Source: an uncultured Clostridia bacterium
Lineage (GTDB): Bacteria; Bacillota; Clostridia; TANB77; CAG-508
Direction of reading: 5' to 3'
Assembly (NCBI GenBank): GCA_944386685.1
Contig: CALXCA010000013.1
Coordinates: forward strand, 1-54,222
Length of the DNA: 54,222 nt
Made by a program: the position numbers and the translations under genes. Position 1 is the stretch's first letter, and each line of letters begins with the position of its first letter. Positions 1 through 10,402 of this stretch are shown here, in pieces. A model generated the notes under the pieces. The model was given only the letters and a program-made list of their open reading frames with translations. It did no database searches and was not told where the DNA came from.

Positions 1-131
1 GGGTCGGTCCTATATTGGTTTATTTTAGGACCGACCCCAGACAAAAAAGGGACCGACCCCAACACCCCCCCAACACCAAAAAAGACCGACCCCAATAGCC
101 AAGTTGCTAAAAGGGTCAGCCCTAACAATAA
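1..131. repeat. GGTCGGTCC repeat cluster with an internally deleted palindromic element
   Basis: Bases 1-38 begin with GGGTCGGTCCTA and end with the inverted end TAGGACCGACCCC, joined by only TATATTGGTTTATTT. This matches the two tips of the 175-bp elements at 28931, 39995 and 40718 with the middle missing, so it is probably a deletion derivative. Two more GACCGACCCC units follow at about 50-92. The cluster ends in a module (AGCCAAGTTGCTAAAAGG, 97-114) that recurs at the end of the 20.1-20.4 kb array. It abuts the stop codon of the deacetylase gene. The window edge cuts the left side. Confidence 0.75.
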
Positions 132-1040
132 TTATTTAATTATATCATAAAAGGATTTGAATTCATATCCACGTTCTCTAAAATAAGAAATAATAGTTGG
201 TAAGGCTTCTGCAGTTGCTTGCTTATTTCCCGCATCATGCATTAAAACCACTACACTATTGTATTTTGGCACCGTTTTTTCTAATTCTGCTATAAATTGT
301 TCTGTTGTTTTAGCACCTGCAGAATCTGATGTTAAAGCATTCCAGTCAACATGAGCTATATTATTTTGTTCTAATAAATCATGTGCCTGAAATTTTATCT
401 TCTCATATTTTCCACCTTTAAATCCTCCAGGAAATCTAAATAAATGAGGATTATAATCTGGTACACCAATAGCATTTTGAATTGCTCTTACACAATTATT
501 ATATTCATCTAAAACACTTTGTGGAGATGAATATATTTGTGAATAAACATGAGAATATCCATGACTTGCTATATAATGTCCTTCTTCATATTCTCTTTTT
601 ACAATTTCCGGATTAAGTTCAACTCTACTTCCTAGCAAGAAAAATGTTGCTTTAATATTTTCTGCTTTTAACACATCTAATATTTTTGGTGTTACTGTTG
701 AAGATGGTCCATCATCAAAAGTTAAAAATACTCTTTTAGTATCTGATTTATATATTTTTGCAACATTATTTTTACCCTCTTCTGTTAATTGAGGTAAATT
801 ATTTCTTCTATTTTCCTCTTCAATTTTTTGCTGTTCTTCTTTCTGTTTTTGTATTTCTTCTTCTTTTTGAACGGCTACTTTTTTTAATTCAGAATAAGAT
901 AAAAATACATTTTCCTCAGCTTTATTTTTATTTACTTCTTTTATAGTTAATATTAAAATTACACAAACAACAAGTATAAAACTTATTATTATAATATTTC
1001 TTATATTATTATATTTTCTTCTTATAGATATCAAATCCAT
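132..1040 (-). CDS. Membrane-anchored polysaccharide (peptidoglycan) deacetylase
   Basis: A NodB-homology (carbohydrate esterase 4) deacetylase, expected to remove acetyl groups from cell-wall amino sugars outside the membrane. An N-terminal membrane anchor (about 15-34) is followed by a Glu/Gln/Lys-rich probable coiled coil (about 55-79) and the catalytic domain. Visible motifs are TFDDGPS (107-113, metal and base Asp), SHGYSH (159-164, metal His), RFPGG (202-206), VDWNA (231-235) and LMHDAG (266-271, catalytic His). All the key residues are present, so the enzyme should be active. AAGGTGG sits just upstream of the ATG. The start lies 11 nt after the metG stop, so it is probably co-transcribed. 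PdaA-type or PgdA-type specificity cannot be decided by eye. Confidence 0.88.
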   Translation of the reverse strand: MDLISIRRKYNNIRNIIIISFILVVCVILILTIKEVNKNKAEENVFLSYSELKKVAVQKEEEIQKQKEEQQKIEEENRRNNLPQLTEEGKNNVAKIYKSDTKRVFLTFDDGPSSTVTPKILDVLKAENIKATFFLLGSRVELNPEIVKREYEEGHYIASHGYSHVYSQIYSSPQSVLDEYNNCVRAIQNAIGVPDYNPHLFRFPGGFKGGKYEKIKFQAHDLLEQNNIAHVDWNALTSDSAGAKTTEQFIAELEKTVPKYNSVVVLMHDAGNKQATAEALPTIISYFRERGYEFKSFYDIIK

Positions 1041-1051
1041 TCTTCCACCTT

Positions 1052-2614
1052 TTAATTATTTTTAAAATATTCCAATTCTTCTTCCATATTTTTTCTCATA
1101 AAAATAGGTTCACCTTTTTCAACTACTTTTATACTGTTTAATTTATCATATCTGTCAAGACTTTCCCATGTTTGTAAATTACTAGGTATTCCTATTTGAT
1201 TAAATATATTTTTAGCTGTATTTTCCATAAATGGTATTAAATATATTGCTACTTTTCTTATGTTTTCTATTAGGTGATATATACTAGATTGTAATTTATC
1301 TGTTTCTCCATTTTTTGATAATTCCCATGGACGAGTTTCATCAATATATTTATTTGTTCTTGATATGACTGTCCATAGTTCTTGTAAGGCATTTGACATT
1401 TGATATTTTTCAATTAATTCTTCTACTTCTTTAAGTTTATTTTGTGTAAATTCTTCAAGTTCTTTGTCAACATCATTTGGTGTTCCATTATATTTTGGAA
1501 CTGTTCCTTGAAAATATTTGTTAACCATTGAAATAGTTCTATTTACTAGATTTCCTAAATCATTACATAAATCTGAATTATATTTTTCAACAAAATCTTC
1601 TGGAGTAAAAATTGCATCTTGTGAAACAGTCATTATTCTTAATAAATAATATCTTGTTGCATCTAATCCATATCTACTAATTAATTTTTCTGGATAAACT
1701 ACATTTCCAACAGATTTAGACATTTTCCCATCTTTCATAACTATCCAATTATGAACAATGAATTTTTTTGGTAATGGCAAATCTAGTGCCATTAAAAAAA
1801 TTGGCCAATATATTAAATGAAATCTTGCTATATCTTTTCCAACAATTTGTACATCTGCTGGCCAGTATTTTTTAAATAATGTGTCATCATCTTGCATATA
1901 TCCTAGTGCAGTTAAATAATTTGTTAATGCATCTAACCACACATATATAACATGTTTTGGGTCATTAGGAACTTTTATTCCCCAATCAAAAGATGTTCTT
2001 GTTATACATAAATCTTCTAATCCTGGTTTAATAAAATTATTTATCATTTCTGTTTTTCTATATGCAGGTTCTACAAAATCCGGATTTTCATCATAAAATT
2101 TTACTAATCTATCTGCATATTTTTTCATATTAAAGAAATATGCATCTTCTTTTAATAATTTTACTTCTCTACCACAATCAGGGCATTTTCCATCTACTAA
2201 TTGAGTTTTTGTAAAATATGTTTCACATGGCATACAATACCAGCCTTCATATTGACCTTTATATATGTCTCCATTTTTTAGAAAATAATCAAATATCTTT
2301 TGAACTGTTTGCTCATGAAATTTATCAGTTGTTCTAATAAAATAATCATATTTTATATCCATTAATTTCCACAACTCTTTTGCTAATTCTGCCATTTCAT
2401 CAACATATTCTTGTGGTGTTTTTCCAGCTTTTTGTGCAACAGTTTCTATTTTTTGACCATGTTCATCAACACCTGTTAGCATAAATGTATCATACCCTCT
2501 AAGTTGTTTATATCTTTTTATTGTATCTGCTAATACTTCTGTATAAGCAGTTCCAATATGAAATTTTCCACTTGGATAGTAAATAGGTGTTGTTACATAA
2601 AATTTTTCTCCCAT
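1052..2614 (-). CDS. metG: Methionyl-tRNA synthetase, short form
   Basis: Class I aminoacyl-tRNA synthetase that charges tRNA-Met. The nucleotide-binding HIGT motif is at 19-22 and KMSKS at 297-301. The zinc knuckle has CMPC (Cys127/130) and CPDC (Cys144/147). At 520 residues it ends after the anticodon-binding helical domain and lacks the C-terminal EMAP/Trbp111-like dimerisation domain found in many longer bacterial enzymes. The ATG has AAAGGA 12 nt upstream, a spacing seen repeatedly in this window. It sits between truB and the deacetylase gene on the same strand. No T-box was seen in the 114 nt upstream. Confidence 0.96.
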   Translation of the reverse strand: MGEKFYVTTPIYYPSGKFHIGTAYTEVLADTIKRYKQLRGYDTFMLTGVDEHGQKIETVAQKAGKTPQEYVDEMAELAKELWKLMDIKYDYFIRTTDKFHEQTVQKIFDYFLKNGDIYKGQYEGWYCMPCETYFTKTQLVDGKCPDCGREVKLLKEDAYFFNMKKYADRLVKFYDENPDFVEPAYRKTEMINNFIKPGLEDLCITRTSFDWGIKVPNDPKHVIYVWLDALTNYLTALGYMQDDDTLFKKYWPADVQIVGKDIARFHLIYWPIFLMALDLPLPKKFIVHNWIVMKDGKMSKSVGNVVYPEKLISRYGLDATRYYLLRIMTVSQDAIFTPEDFVEKYNSDLCNDLGNLVNRTISMVNKYFQGTVPKYNGTPNDVDKELEEFTQNKLKEVEELIEKYQMSNALQELWTVISRTNKYIDETRPWELSKNGETDKLQSSIYHLIENIRKVAIYLIPFMENTAKNIFNQIGIPSNLQTWESLDRYDKLNSIKVVEKGEPIFMRKNMEEELEYFKNN

Positions 2615-2728
2615 ATTTTACACCATTCCTTTCTTTAATATTATTTATGTATTTAATTTATTGTTTCTCGTACTTTATAATTTAATCTAGTCAGTTAATG
2701 TTGTATATTTTTATAAAATCTACTATAT

Positions 2729-3709
2729 TTATATGACAATATCTCTTTTTAATAAATTATTACTTATTACACCAGTTCCTATAAATTTATTATTATTATA
2801 TATTTTATAAATATCATTATTTAGATTAAAAGTCAATTTAACTCCATTTAAAAACAAATTTAATTTTCTTTCATCTAAATTAATGTTTTCCTTATTATTA
2901 AAATATTCTTCTATACTAATAAAACTATTATTTTTTGAATTATTGTTAAAACTATTTTTAAATTTTTCTTTTAATTCATTTTTTGCACCATCTTCAAATT
3001 TTTCTTCTAAATTATTTTCAATATTATCTTTAATTTCTTCTTTTTTTAATCTATATTTTATAATATCTTCTAATTGCTCTATTGTAATTGCATCTTCTAT
3101 TTTAAACTCTCCAACCTGTGTTCTTTTTAATTCTTTCATATATCCAACAGTTTGTAGTTTATATGCTATATCTTCACATAATGTTCTGATATATGTACCT
3201 TTTGAGCATTTTACTCTAAAATGAATTTGTTTATTTGTTTTATCAACATCAATTATTTCCATAGAATATATTTCTATTTTACGAGGTTGTACTTCTATAT
3301 TTTCACCTTTTCTTGCATATTCATAAAGTTTTTTTCCATTAACTTTTATTGCAGAATATATTGGTGGAATCTGTTCTTGAATACCAATAAAACTTTTAAA
3401 AATATTTGCTATATTTGCTTTATCTAAACAACTTTCAGAAACATCTTTTTCTTCCACAACATTTCCTTCAATATCTGCTGTATCTCTTTTTTCTCCTAAT
3501 TGCAAAATTGCCTCATATATTTTATCATGATTTATTAGATATTTAGAAAGTTCTGTACCTTTACCAATTAATAAAGGTAACACTCCTGTTGCATTTGGAT
3601 CTAAAGTTCCTGTATGTCCAACTTTTTGATTTAGCAATTTTTTTACTTTTCTTACAATATCATGTGATGTATTATTTTTTGGTTTGTTTATTAATATAAT
3701 TCCATCCAT
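2729..3709 (-). CDS. truB: tRNA pseudouridine-55 synthase TruB with Asn/Glu-rich insert
   Basis: Makes pseudouridine 55 in the T-loop of tRNAs. The catalytic motif GHTGTLDPNATG is at 31-42 with Asp37 as nucleophile, and the N-terminal signature IILINKPKNNTSHD precedes it. KGTYIRTLCEDIA, typical of the RNA-binding face, follows later. Between roughly residues 225 and 275 there is a low-complexity stretch rich in Lys, Glu and Asn that separates the catalytic domain from a degenerate C-terminal PUA-like end, making the protein longer than a usual Firmicute TruB. It is the last gene of the nusA-infB operon order. Confidence 0.94.
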   Translation of the reverse strand: MDGIILINKPKNNTSHDIVRKVKKLLNQKVGHTGTLDPNATGVLPLLIGKGTELSKYLINHDKIYEAILQLGEKRDTADIEGNVVEEKDVSESCLDKANIANIFKSFIGIQEQIPPIYSAIKVNGKKLYEYARKGENIEVQPRKIEIYSMEIIDVDKTNKQIHFRVKCSKGTYIRTLCEDIAYKLQTVGYMKELKRTQVGEFKIEDAITIEQLEDIIKYRLKKEEIKDNIENNLEEKFEDGAKNELKEKFKNSFNNNSKNNSFISIEEYFNNKENINLDERKLNLFLNGVKLTFNLNNDIYKIYNNNKFIGTGVISNNLLKRDIVI

Positions 3710-3788
3710 TTTTTCTTCATCCTATTATATTAAATTTATTACAAGTGTTTTGAATATTTTTTAATCATTATACTAGTAGCATTACTTT

Positions 3789-4757
3789 TTATTTTAATTG
3801 TTTTTTCATTTCTTGTTCAATTAAATTAACAATTTTATTTTTAGCGTAATCTAAGTTTCCTTGAATAAAACATCCAGCAGCTCTAGAATGTCCTCCTCCG
3901 CCTAAAATTAAACCTATATCAGATACATTTACTTTATCTCTTGAACGCATTGAAATTTTAAAACCATTTAATCCTTCTCTTTCTTTTAGCAAAACAGCAA
4001 CTTCAACACCATCAATATCTCTAATCATTTCAACTAAGCCTTCATCATCACCAATATCTGTACTTAATTGTTTATAATCGTCTAAAGTTAAATATGCAAC
4101 TGCTATTTTATTTTCATTAAAGAATTCTAATCTTTCATAAATTAATTTTTCAAATTCACAATGTGCTTTTGTTTTATTTCTTATTACTTTTTGGCATATT
4201 TCAGAAATGTTTACACCTTTTCTTAATAATTCTGCTGTGAATTCAAAAGTTTCTGGTGTAACTCCACCCCATTGAAATCCTCCTGTATCTGTTAATATTC
4301 CTGTTAAAATACATGTTCCTAAATCTTTATCTATATTAATTCCAAAATATTCAAACATACCAATTAATACTTGGCAACAAGCTGGTGCAGCAGGATTAAC
4401 ATAATTGTAGTCTGCAAACATAGAATTTACAGAATGGTGATCTATCTCTATTGTCTTTTTTGCTGTTTCAAAATATTCGCTTGCACCAACTAATCTTTTT
4501 AAATCTGTACAATCTACAGATATTGCTAAATCATAATTGCTATGATTCCCTTTTTTCAAAATTTTGTCAGCACCTGGTAAAAAGTTGAACATTTTAGAAT
4601 AGTCAGGAATCACCATATCTGCTTCTTTTCCAAGTTGTTTAACTGCATGCCAAACAGATAAAGAACTTGCTACTGCATCTCCATCTGGTGATTCATGGCA
4701 TAATATTACTATCATTTGTGCTTTTTTTATCTCTTCTAATATATTATCTAAAGTCAT
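3789..4757 (-). CDS. nrnA: DHH-family nanoRNase/pAp phosphatase NrnA
   Basis: Degrades 2-5 nt RNA and dephosphorylates 3'-phosphoadenosine-5'-phosphate. DHH-family metal motifs are visible: DGD (25-27), VDCTD (81-85) and DHH (106-108). The C-terminal DHHA1 domain carries GGGGHSRAAG (about 286-295). The length (322) matches the family. Its position between rbfA and truB is the standard Firmicute arrangement and supports the name. Confidence 0.94.
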   Translation of the reverse strand: MTLDNILEEIKKAQMIVILCHESPDGDAVASSLSVWHAVKQLGKEADMVIPDYSKMFNFLPGADKILKKGNHSNYDLAISVDCTDLKRLVGASEYFETAKKTIEIDHHSVNSMFADYNYVNPAAPACCQVLIGMFEYFGINIDKDLGTCILTGILTDTGGFQWGGVTPETFEFTAELLRKGVNISEICQKVIRNKTKAHCEFEKLIYERLEFFNENKIAVAYLTLDDYKQLSTDIGDDEGLVEMIRDIDGVEVAVLLKEREGLNGFKISMRSRDKVNVSDIGLILGGGGHSRAAGCFIQGNLDYAKNKIVNLIEQEMKKQLK

Positions 4758-4862
4758 TTTACTTTAACCTTTCATTATTTATTTCTTTGTATTATTAAGT
4801 GATTATATTCTTTTCTAATCCTTTTTACATCATTTATAAACTTATTTAATCGTCTATAAATT

Positions 4863-5225
4863 TTATTTATTTTCTTTATTCTTTAAATCATTTATAATTT
4901 TGTCTATTCTTGCTCCATATTCAAGTGAATCATCAAGTTCAAAAACTAATTCTGGAGTATTTCTTAAATTAATTCTTTTTGCAAGTTCTGATCTTAAAAA
5001 TCCAGATGATTTTTTTAATCCAGAAATAGTTTCTTGTACATCTTTTGAATTTAAAATACTTACTGAAACTTTGGCATATTTTAAATCTGGTGTTACTTTT
5101 ACTCTAGTAACACTTACCATACCTGTAACTGTTGGTTCTTTTAATTCAAAACTGATAAGTTGACTCAATTCTTTTTTGAATTCCTCATCAATTCTGCCTT
5201 GTCTATTATGATTTTTTCCAGCCAT
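4863..5225 (-). CDS. rbfA: Ribosome-binding factor A
   Basis: Small KH-fold factor (120 residues) for 30S maturation and cold adaptation. Recognised by the N-terminal RQGRIDEEFKKELSQLI, the central TVTGMVSVTRVKVTPDLKYAKVSVSI spread over two strands, and LRNTPELVFELDDSLEYGARID near the C-terminus. It lies directly downstream of infB. The ATG has AGGAGG in the preceding bases (5227-5236 on the plus strand reads TTATTTCCTCC). Confidence 0.95.
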   Translation of the reverse strand: MAGKNHNRQGRIDEEFKKELSQLISFELKEPTVTGMVSVTRVKVTPDLKYAKVSVSILNSKDVQETISGLKKSSGFLRSELAKRINLRNTPELVFELDDSLEYGARIDKIINDLKNKENK

Positions 5226-5323
5226 TATTTCCTCCTATCTAAAATAAAAGTTCTATTTATTAATTTTGAATTCTCATAAATTAATTTTTTTCTATTTATT
5301 TCTTATCAGTTAATGACAGTAGT

Positions 5324-5348
5324 GGGCTTCTTTATCATTTTGAAGCCC
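5324..5348. other. Intergenic hairpin between infB and rbfA
   Basis: GGGCTTC (5324-5330) pairs with GAAGCCC (5342-5348) around an 11-nt loop. A T-rich tail follows only on the plus strand, where no gene ends. On the coding (minus) strand it is more likely an mRNA processing or stability element than a terminator. Confidence 0.5.
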
Positions 5349-5358
5349 TTTTATTAAC

Positions 5359-8300
5359 TTATCTTTTAATTTCTTCTAATATATAAGCTTCTATAATATC
5401 TCCTTCTTTGATGTCATTATATTTTTCAATTTGAACTCCACATTCAAATCCTTTAGAAACTTCTTTTGCATCATCTTTAAATCTCTTAAGTGATGCAAGT
5501 TTTCCTTCATGTATAACAACATTATCACGAAGTATTCTAACTCCTGCATTTCTTTCTAATTTACCATCTAATACATATGCTCCACCAATTGTTCCAACAT
5601 TAGAAATTTTAAATGTTTGTCTAATTTCTGCATTTCCAATAACTTTTTCTTGATATTTTGGTGCAAGCATTCCTTTCATTGCTGATTGAACATCATCTAT
5701 TGCTTGATATATTATAGAGTATTGTTTTATTTCTATTCCATCCTTTTCTGCAATTGCTTTAGCTGTTGGCATTGGTCTAACATTAAATGCAATTATAATT
5801 GCATTAGATACTTTTGCAAGTGTAACATCTGTTTCTGTTACTGCACCAGGAGCTGAATGTATAACTTTTACTTTTACTTCTTCATTAGATAATTTTTCCA
5901 TAGATTGTTTTAATGCTTCTGCAGAACCTTGAACATCTGCTTTTATTATTAAATTTAATATTTTTAAGTTTTCTTCTTCCATTTTACTAAATAAATTATC
6001 TAATGTTACTTTTGAAGCAGAATTTATAGCATTTTCTCTTTCTTGGCGTTTTCTCTTTTCTATTAAATGTTTTGCTGTTTTTTCGTCTTTAACTTCATAG
6101 AAAATATCTCCTGCTTGTGGGACTTCTGTTAATCCCATGATTTCAACAGGTGTAGATGGTCCGGCTTTTTTTACTTTTTTACCTTTTTCATCTACCATGC
6201 TTCTAATTCTACCAATTGATGAGCCTACAACAACTGTATCTCCAACATCAAGTGTTCCTCTTTGTACTAAAATTGATGCTATTGCTCCTCTTGCTTTGTC
6301 TAGCCTTGCTTCTATAACAACACCTTTTGCTTGTTTATGAGGATTTGCCTTTAGTTCTAACACATCTGCTTCTAATAATACCATTTCTAATAATTGGTCT
6401 ATATTTGTATGATTTTTAGCAGAAATTGGCACAAATATAGTATCTCCTCCCCATTCTTCTGGTACTAGTTCGTAATTCATAAGTTCTTGTTTTACTCTAT
6501 CTATATTTGCATCTGGTAAATCTATTTTATTTATTGCAACAATAATTGGAATTCCAGCAGATTTAGCATGATTTATTGCTTCTACTGTTTGAGGCATTAC
6601 ACCATCATTTGCAGCTACAACTAATATTGCAATATCTGTAATTTGGGCTCCTCTTGCTCTCATTGCTGTAAAAGCTTCATGTCCTGGTGTATCTAAAAAT
6701 GTTATTTCTCTATCATTTATTTTTACTTTATATGCACCTATATGTTGTGTAATTCCTCCAGCTTCACCTTCTATAACATTTGTCTTTTTAACTGCATCTA
6801 ATAATGAAGTTTTTCCATGGTCTACGTGTCCCATTACAACAACTACTGGTGGACGTGGCTCTAAGTCTTCTTCTTTATCTTCAGAATCATCAAATAAAAT
6901 ATCTTCTTCTGTTACTGTTTCTTTTTTATTAACTTTTACTCCAAATTCATCTGCAATTAGTGATGCTGTATCAAAGTCTATTTCATTATTAATTGTTGCC
7001 ATTACACCATATCCAAGTAATTTTTTTATTACTTCTGCAGTTGTTTTCTTTAATTCTGCAGCAAAGTCTTTTACTGTTATATTTTCTGGAATTGTTATTT
7101 CTTCTAGTTTAAAGATTTTTTGTTTATTTCTTTCTTCTTCTTTATTTGCTTTTTTCTTGCCTTTTTTACCTCTTTGTGTTGTTAAATCATAATAATCTAA
7201 CATTCCCCCATCAGAATCTTCAAACATATTAGATAATTGGTCTGTTCTTTTTAATCCTTTTAATTTATGTTCATTAATTTCACCATCAGCACTATTTCTT
7301 CTTGACTTACTAGATTTTTTATTTGTTTTAACTTCATTAAATCTATTATTTTCTTTTTGTTTATCTATTGCTTTATTATATTCTCTAGTTGGCTCTTTTT
7401 CTATTGTTTCAACAGCCATAATATCTTTAATATTTTTTTCTAGACCTTTTTTGTCTAATGGTTTTTTATTATTGTTAGAATATCCTGAATTTTGATGGCC
7501 TTTGTTTTCAAATTTGTTTTTATTATCAAATCTATTTTTATTTTCTCCATCAAATTTGTTTCCATTTGGTTTATTAAATCTATTTGGATTTTTAAAGTTA
7601 TTGTTTTTATCGTTATTTTGTCTGTTGTTGTTTGCGTTATTTGAAAATTTATTATAAGGTTTATAAGAATTGTTATTTGTAGTATTGTAATTATTATTGT
7701 TTGTATTATTATAATTGTTATTTGTATTACTGTAATTATTATTACTTGTGTTATTATTTACATTACTATAATTTTTATAATTATTTACATTATTAGAATT
7801 GTTAAAACTTTTTTCAAATGGTTTATTTTCTGTTTTCTCAAAAGTTTTATTTATAGTTGTTTTTTCTGTATTTTGTTTATTTATATTTTCTGTGCTTTCA
7901 ACTTTCTTTTCTTCTTTTTTGTCTTCTTTTGTTTCAGTTTTTACTTCTACTTTTGGATTTGTCTCTTGTCTAATAACTTGTGTTTTTGTTTCTACTTTCA
8001 TTTCAACATCCTTTTTATTTTCTTCAACTTTTTTTACTGGCTTTTCTTCTTTTTTTGTACCAAATAATTCATCAAATGTCATTGGCTTAGATTGTTTATT
8101 TCTATATACTATGTTAAAGTTTTTGTTTTTTCTTTCAACAAACCCAACTTCATTTTTCTTGTTATCATCTTTTTTTTCTGAACCATCTATTTTTTTGTTT
8201 TCATCTTCAACAATTACTTCTCTTCTTATGATTACTGGTGTAGATTCTTTTTCTTTATTTTCTGTTGTTTTTTTGTTTTCTTTTTTATTTGTTGTATTTT

Positions 8301-8481
8301 TTAGATTTTGGTTTTTAGCTTCTTTTCTTAATTTTTCTGCATCTTCTTCACTTATAGCACTTAAATGGCTTTTAACATCCATTTTTAATTTGATTGCTAA
8401 ATCAACAAGTTCTTTACTTGGTATATTTAGTTCTTTTGCAATATCATAAAGTTTAATTCTACCCAATAACCTCACCCCCAT
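5359..8481 (-). CDS. infB: Translation initiation factor IF-2 with Asn-rich linker
   Basis: GTPase that places initiator tRNA on the 30S subunit. The IF2-N domain is at the start ([21 protein letters not shown]), with a second before the G domain. The G domain has GHVDHGKT at 551-558, DTPGHEA near 597 and NKID near 653, followed by domains II-IV. Between them lies a long charged then Asn-rich region, extreme at about 227-330. The ATG at 8481 has no SD. The sequence GGGGGTGAGG just downstream would better serve a TTG at 8466 (giving GRIKLYD), overlapping ylxR by 8 nt instead of 23, so the true start may be 8466. Confidence 0.95.
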   Translation of the reverse strand: MGVRLLGRIKLYDIAKELNIPSKELVDLAIKLKMDVKSHLSAISEEDAEKLRKEAKNQNLKNTTNKKENKKTTENKEKESTPVIIRREVIVEDENKKIDGSEKKDDNKKNEVGFVERKNKNFNIVYRNKQSKPMTFDELFGTKKEEKPVKKVEENKKDVEMKVETKTQVIRQETNPKVEVKTETKEDKKEEKKVESTENINKQNTEKTTINKTFEKTENKPFEKSFNNSNNVNNYKNYSNVNNNTSNNNYSNTNNNYNNTNNNNYNTTNNNSYKPYNKFSNNANNNRQNNDKNNNFKNPNRFNKPNGNKFDGENKNRFDNKNKFENKGHQNSGYSNNNKKPLDKKGLEKNIKDIMAVETIEKEPTREYNKAIDKQKENNRFNEVKTNKKSSKSRRNSADGEINEHKLKGLKRTDQLSNMFEDSDGGMLDYYDLTTQRGKKGKKKANKEEERNKQKIFKLEEITIPENITVKDFAAELKKTTAEVIKKLLGYGVMATINNEIDFDTASLIADEFGVKVNKKETVTEEDILFDDSEDKEEDLEPRPPVVVVMGHVDHGKTSLLDAVKKTNVIEGEAGGITQHIGAYKVKINDREITFLDTPGHEAFTAMRARGAQITDIAILVVAANDGVMPQTVEAINHAKSAGIPIIVAINKIDLPDANIDRVKQELMNYELVPEEWGGDTIFVPISAKNHTNIDQLLEMVLLEADVLELKANPHKQAKGVVIEARLDKARGAIASILVQRGTLDVGDTVVVGSSIGRIRSMVDEKGKKVKKAGPSTPVEIMGLTEVPQAGDIFYEVKDEKTAKHLIEKRKRQERENAINSASKVTLDNLFSKMEEENLKILNLIIKADVQGSAEALKQSMEKLSNEEVKVKVIHSAPGAVTETDVTLAKVSNAIIIAFNVRPMPTAKAIAEKDGIEIKQYSIIYQAIDDVQSAMKGMLAPKYQEKVIGNAEIRQTFKISNVGTIGGAYVLDGKLERNAGVRILRDNVVIHEGKLASLKRFKDDAKEVSKGFECGVQIEKYNDIKEGDIIEAYILEEIKR

Positions 8482-8740
8482 TTTTATTTTTTATAATTTC
8501 TTCTATTTCTAAATATATATTTTCATCTATTTTTGTTTCTAATGATTTTTCTAATTTTTTTGTTTTTTTGGCTTTTTCTAAACAATTCATATTATAACAA
8601 ATATACGCCCCTCTTCCAGATTCTTTTCCTTTTTCATCTATTTTTATAATATTTTCTTTATTTCTAACAATTCTTAATAATTCATTTTTGTTTTTCTGTG
8701 TTCTACAAATAACACAACTTCTTTGTGGTAAATTTTTCAA
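8459..8740 (-). CDS. ylxR: YlxR family RNA-binding protein (RnpM)
   Basis: A 93-residue protein with the family signature [19 protein letters not shown] at the N-terminus and [16 protein letters not shown] in the middle. The family member in B. subtilis has been linked to RNase P control (RnpM). It sits between nusA and infB in the standard order, and its stop overlaps the infB start region. No ribosomal L7Ae-like gene (ylxQ), which often follows, is present here. Confidence 0.92.
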   Translation of the reverse strand: MKNLPQRSCVICRTQKNKNELLRIVRNKENIIKIDEKGKESGRGAYICYNMNCLEKAKKTKKLEKSLETKIDENIYLEIEEIIKNKNGGEVIG

Positions 8741-8787
8741 ACTGTACCCTCCTAAATTACTATTTCATTCAATTTAAATTTAAATTT

Positions 8788-9876
8788 TTATGCTTCTTCG
8801 GCTTTTTTTGCAAGTATTTGTCTAAATTGACTTTCTGTTTTTATATCTATTTTCCATCCTATAAGTCCTGTTAATTTTGCAGCTAATCTAACATTTTGAC
8901 CAGATTTTCCTATTGCTAATGATAATTGATTATCTGGAACAATTACTTGTGCAAATTTTTCTTCTTCTTTTATATCTACTGCCATAATTTGTGCTGGTAA
9001 TAAAGTAGAGGCTAAGTATGTACGCATATCTGGACTCCATTCTATAACATCTATTTTTTCCCCATTTAATTCATTTATTACATTTTGTATACGTATGCCT
9101 TTTTGACCTACACATGAGCCTACTGGGTCTATATTTTCATTTTGTGAGTATACTGCAACTTTACATCTTTGCCCTGGGTCTCTGGCTATACTTTTTATTT
9201 CTATAAGTCCTTCATATATTTCTGGAATTTCAAATTCTAATAGTTTTCTTACAAAGTCTGGATGTGTTCTTGATACAACTGCATGTGGAATTCCTTTTTC
9301 TCCTCTTTCTACATCCACAACATATGCTTTTATTTTATCATTTACTTTATAATGTTCTGTTGGAATTTGGTCTTTTGCAAGCATTATTCCTTCTAGTTTT
9401 CCTAAATCTAAAACAACTATATGATTGTCTGCTTTTTGAACTAATCCTGTAACAATTTCTCCTTTTCTATCATTATATTCATTAAATATCATATTTCTCT
9501 CTGTTTCTCTTAATTTTTGTATGATAACTTGTTTTGCTGTTTGTGCTGCAATTCTACCAAAGTTTCTTGGAACAATTTCTACTTCTACACTATCTCCTAT
9601 ATTTAGTTCTTTATTAATTTTTCTTGCATCTTCTAAGCTAATTTCTAATGCATCATCATTTGCTCTTTCCATAACTTCTTTTATTGCATATACATGTGTT
9701 GCTCCTGTTTTTTCATCCATTTTTACATCTACATTATCTAATGCATCAAAATTTCTTTTATATGCTGTAATTAATGCTGTTCTTATAGATTCTAATAGTT
9801 CTTCTTTTTTTATTCCTTTTTCTTTTTCTAATTGTTCTAAAGCGATTACTAATTCTTTGTTATCAATTGCTTTCAT
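8788..9876 (-). CDS. nusA: Transcription termination/antitermination protein NusA
   Basis: RNA polymerase-associated elongation factor of 362 residues, the usual Gram-positive length without the C-terminal acidic repeats of proteobacterial NusA. In order: N-terminal polymerase-binding domain (LEQLEKEKGIKKEELLESI), an S1 domain (about 135-200, GEIVTGLVQKADNHIVVLDLG in two strands), and KH domains with VGSCVGQKGIRIQ and IGKSGQNVRLAAKLTG. It follows rimP by 24 nt and is surely in the same transcript. Confidence 0.96.
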   Translation of the reverse strand: MKAIDNKELVIALEQLEKEKGIKKEELLESIRTALITAYKRNFDALDNVDVKMDEKTGATHVYAIKEVMERANDDALEISLEDARKINKELNIGDSVEVEIVPRNFGRIAAQTAKQVIIQKLRETERNMIFNEYNDRKGEIVTGLVQKADNHIVVLDLGKLEGIMLAKDQIPTEHYKVNDKIKAYVVDVERGEKGIPHAVVSRTHPDFVRKLLEFEIPEIYEGLIEIKSIARDPGQRCKVAVYSQNENIDPVGSCVGQKGIRIQNVINELNGEKIDVIEWSPDMRTYLASTLLPAQIMAVDIKEEEKFAQVIVPDNQLSLAIGKSGQNVRLAAKLTGLIGWKIDIKTESQFRQILAKKAEEA

Positions 9877-9900
9877 TTTTTAATCAATCCTTTCCTATTT

Positions 9901-10365
9901 TTATATATTATCCCAATCATATATTGTTTTTATTTGTGATATATCTTTTCTTTCTATTTGAGTTGTTTCTTCTGCTTCTATAATTATTTCTTCTTGATTA
10001 AATTTTTTTAGTATTCCTTTATATTCTTTTTTTCCTTTTTCGTCTTTTTTAAATAGTTTTACATCAACTTTTTTTCCTATGTTTTGTTCTAGATGTTTGT
10101 CTTTTTTTAGTATTCTTTCTATTCCTGGTGATGATACTTCTAAATAATATTGTTCTTTTATATAATCTGCTTTATCTAGTAAATCGTTTATTTCATTACT
10201 TACTTTTTCACAGTCATTTAAGTCTATTCCTGTTTCTTTATCTATATAAATTCTTAAATAATATTCTGCTCCTTCTTTAACATATTCAACATCATATAGA
10301 TAATATCCTAAACTTTCTATTTTTTCTTTTATTAAACTCTCTACTCTTTCTTCTATTTTTGACAT
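9901..10365 (-). CDS. rimP: Ribosome maturation factor RimP
   Basis: 30S assembly factor (YlxS/RimP). The start is chosen at the ATG at 10365 (MSKIEERVESL) because AAAGGA lies 8 nt upstream. An upstream in-frame ATG at 10392 would add nine residues that overlap this SD. Family features include LRIYIDKETGIDLNDCEKVS and the strictly typical YYLEVSSPGIERIL. First gene of the translation operon, behind its own promoter and a leader hairpin. Confidence 0.94.
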   Translation of the reverse strand: MSKIEERVESLIKEKIESLGYYLYDVEYVKEGAEYYLRIYIDKETGIDLNDCEKVSNEINDLLDKADYIKEQYYLEVSSPGIERILKKDKHLEQNIGKKVDVKLFKKDEKGKKEYKGILKKFNQEEIIIEAEETTQIERKDISQIKTIYDWDNI

Positions 10366-10402
10366 AAAAAAATTCCTTTCTTTTGCTCTCATTACATGTA
10401 TA

